The position numbers were made by a program, and so were the translations under genes. A stretch of 64,000 bases of DNA, from assembly GCF_900109855.1 (NCBI RefSeq), contig NZ_FOBO01000005.1, positions 166,562 through 230,561 of the forward strand. Reading direction: 5' to 3'. Shown piece by piece: positions 63,451-64,000 of this stretch. This stretch comes from Roseovarius tolerans. Its GTDB lineage: Bacteria > Pseudomonadota > Alphaproteobacteria > Rhodobacterales > Rhodobacteraceae. Every line of letters starts with the position of its first letter. The stretch's first letter is position 1. A model generated the notes under the pieces. That model was given only the letters and a program-made list of their open reading frames with translations, did no database searches and was not told where the DNA came from.

Positions 63451-64000
63451 TCAGACAAATTCGAACTCGTCTCAGGAAGGGCAGGGTTGCTGTCCTTTAT
63501 GCCGTGCAGAGATTGCGCCACTCGGCGAGAGCGGCGGCGCGGTTCCGTTTGAAATTTGATCTTGAGTAGAGGCTGCGCTCCGAGTTGAACAGATTGTAGA
63601 CCGAGGCGTGTACGGCGGCGAATTTCTGCAAACTTCGCACTCGTCTGAACCGCAACATCGCTCGCTCACGCCTTCGGAACGGCAGGTGGGAATTCTCGGC
63701 TCGATTGTTCAACCAACGCCCCGTTTCCTGTCGATCGGCATTGCCGATTTCCTTCATCGCAGCACCGTACGAGCGCAGCCGGTCCGTGACAATGACGTCT
63801 GGTCGACCATGCTTGCGCATTGCTTTCTTTAGGAATTTCAGCGCGGCTTTCTTGTCGCGCGTCTTGGTCACGAAACTTTCCAGAACTTCGCCTTCGTGAT
63901 CAACGGCTCGCCACAGATAATGTCTCTCACCGTTGATTTTCACGAACATCTCATCCAGGTGCCAGCGCCAGCGGCTGGATTTCAATCCGGCCACACGGCG
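63451..64000 (-). mobile_element. IS6-family insertion sequence, truncated by the window edge
   Basis: The element's transposase runs off the right edge. The left boundary lies between about 63430, where the HlyD reading frame stops making sense, and 63497, the transposase stop. Terminal inverted repeats could not be confirmed because only one end is visible. Confidence 0.7.
63497..64000 (-). CDS. IS6-family DDE transposase, N-terminus beyond the window
   Basis: About 167 residues are visible. The DDE catalytic residues are in WHLDEMFVKINGERHYLWRAVD (first Asp), VTDRLRSYGAAMKEIG (second Asp) and NRAENSHLPFRRRERAM (Glu), followed by FRRVRSLQKFAAVHASVYNLFN, the standard IS6 C-terminus. The gene continues past base 64000. 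IS6 elements transpose by co-integration and often rearrange flanking DNA. Confidence 0.92.
   Translation of the reverse strand, partial: RRVAGLKSSRWRWHLDEMFVKINGERHYLWRAVDHEGEVLESFVTKTRDKKAALKFLKKAMRKHGRPDVIVTDRLRSYGAAMKEIGNADRQETGRWLNNRAENSHLPFRRRERAMLRFRRVRSLQKFAAVHASVYNLFNSERSLYSRSNFKRNRAAALAEWRNLCTA

Overview
The window looks like a chromosomal segment of a Rhodobacterales (Roseobacter-clade) alphaproteobacterium. The evidence is high GC with alphaproteobacterial codon use, a glycine riboswitch-gcvTHP operon, a zur-znuCB/znuA locus, a CryB-type FeS photolyase, and a pccB ... pccA ... methylmalonyl-CoA mutase propionate locus interleaved with small family-specific proteins. Assignment is by protein recognition only, with no database search. 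No rRNA, tRNA, CRISPR array or prophage was seen. The only mobile DNA is an IS6-type element at the right edge.

Layout. 1-5.6 kb: end of a formate dehydrogenase operon (molybdopterin subunit, 4Fe-4S subunit, cytochrome b subunit), then a WD40-cytochrome c fusion, a tiny membrane peptide and an NtrC-like regulator lacking the sigma-54 contact loop. 5.6-10 kb: metal uptake, with a Fe(III)-binding protein, zur-znuC-znuB and a divergent znuA with a very His-rich loop. 10-20 kb: acyl-CoA synthetase, NAD(P)H oxidoreductase, leuA preceded by a leucine-rich leader peptide and hairpin, an SDR-photolyase pair, an 18-repeat MORN protein and NAD+ synthase. 20-30 kb: hybrid histidine kinase with a small exported partner, esterase, zincin-like protein, Tat-exported MBL hydrolase, MFS exporter, gltX, DUF2254, a ChaC-like protein and an Rrf2 iron-sulfur regulator.

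30-35 kb: tandem glycine riboswitch controlling gcvT, gcvH and gcvP, closed by a strong terminator. 35-42 kb: a LuxR-type regulator fused to a degenerate alpha/beta-hydrolase, an inositol-monophosphatase gene split by an in-frame TAG, and a YbbA/YbbP-like ABC exporter divergent from a TesA-like SGNH hydrolase. 42-52.6 kb: cold-shock protein, L,D-transpeptidase, lolCD, an Ldh-family dehydrogenase, a striking array of four palindromes, and mostly exported or unknown proteins. 52.8-62.9 kb: the propionyl-CoA to succinyl-CoA module (pccB, pccA, scpA) with conserved small proteins between. 62.9-64 kb: a type I secretion adaptor (HlyD family) truncated by the IS6 element.

The observations most worth follow-up are the 90-bp array of four perfect palindromes centred exactly 23 bp apart (46553-46642), the run of successive hairpins inside the formate dehydrogenase operon whose last stem covers a ribosome-binding site (1400-1516), the GAFTGA-less regulator with the WD40-cytochrome fusion, the leuA leader, the LuxR-pseudohydrolase fusion, and the two gene disruptions.
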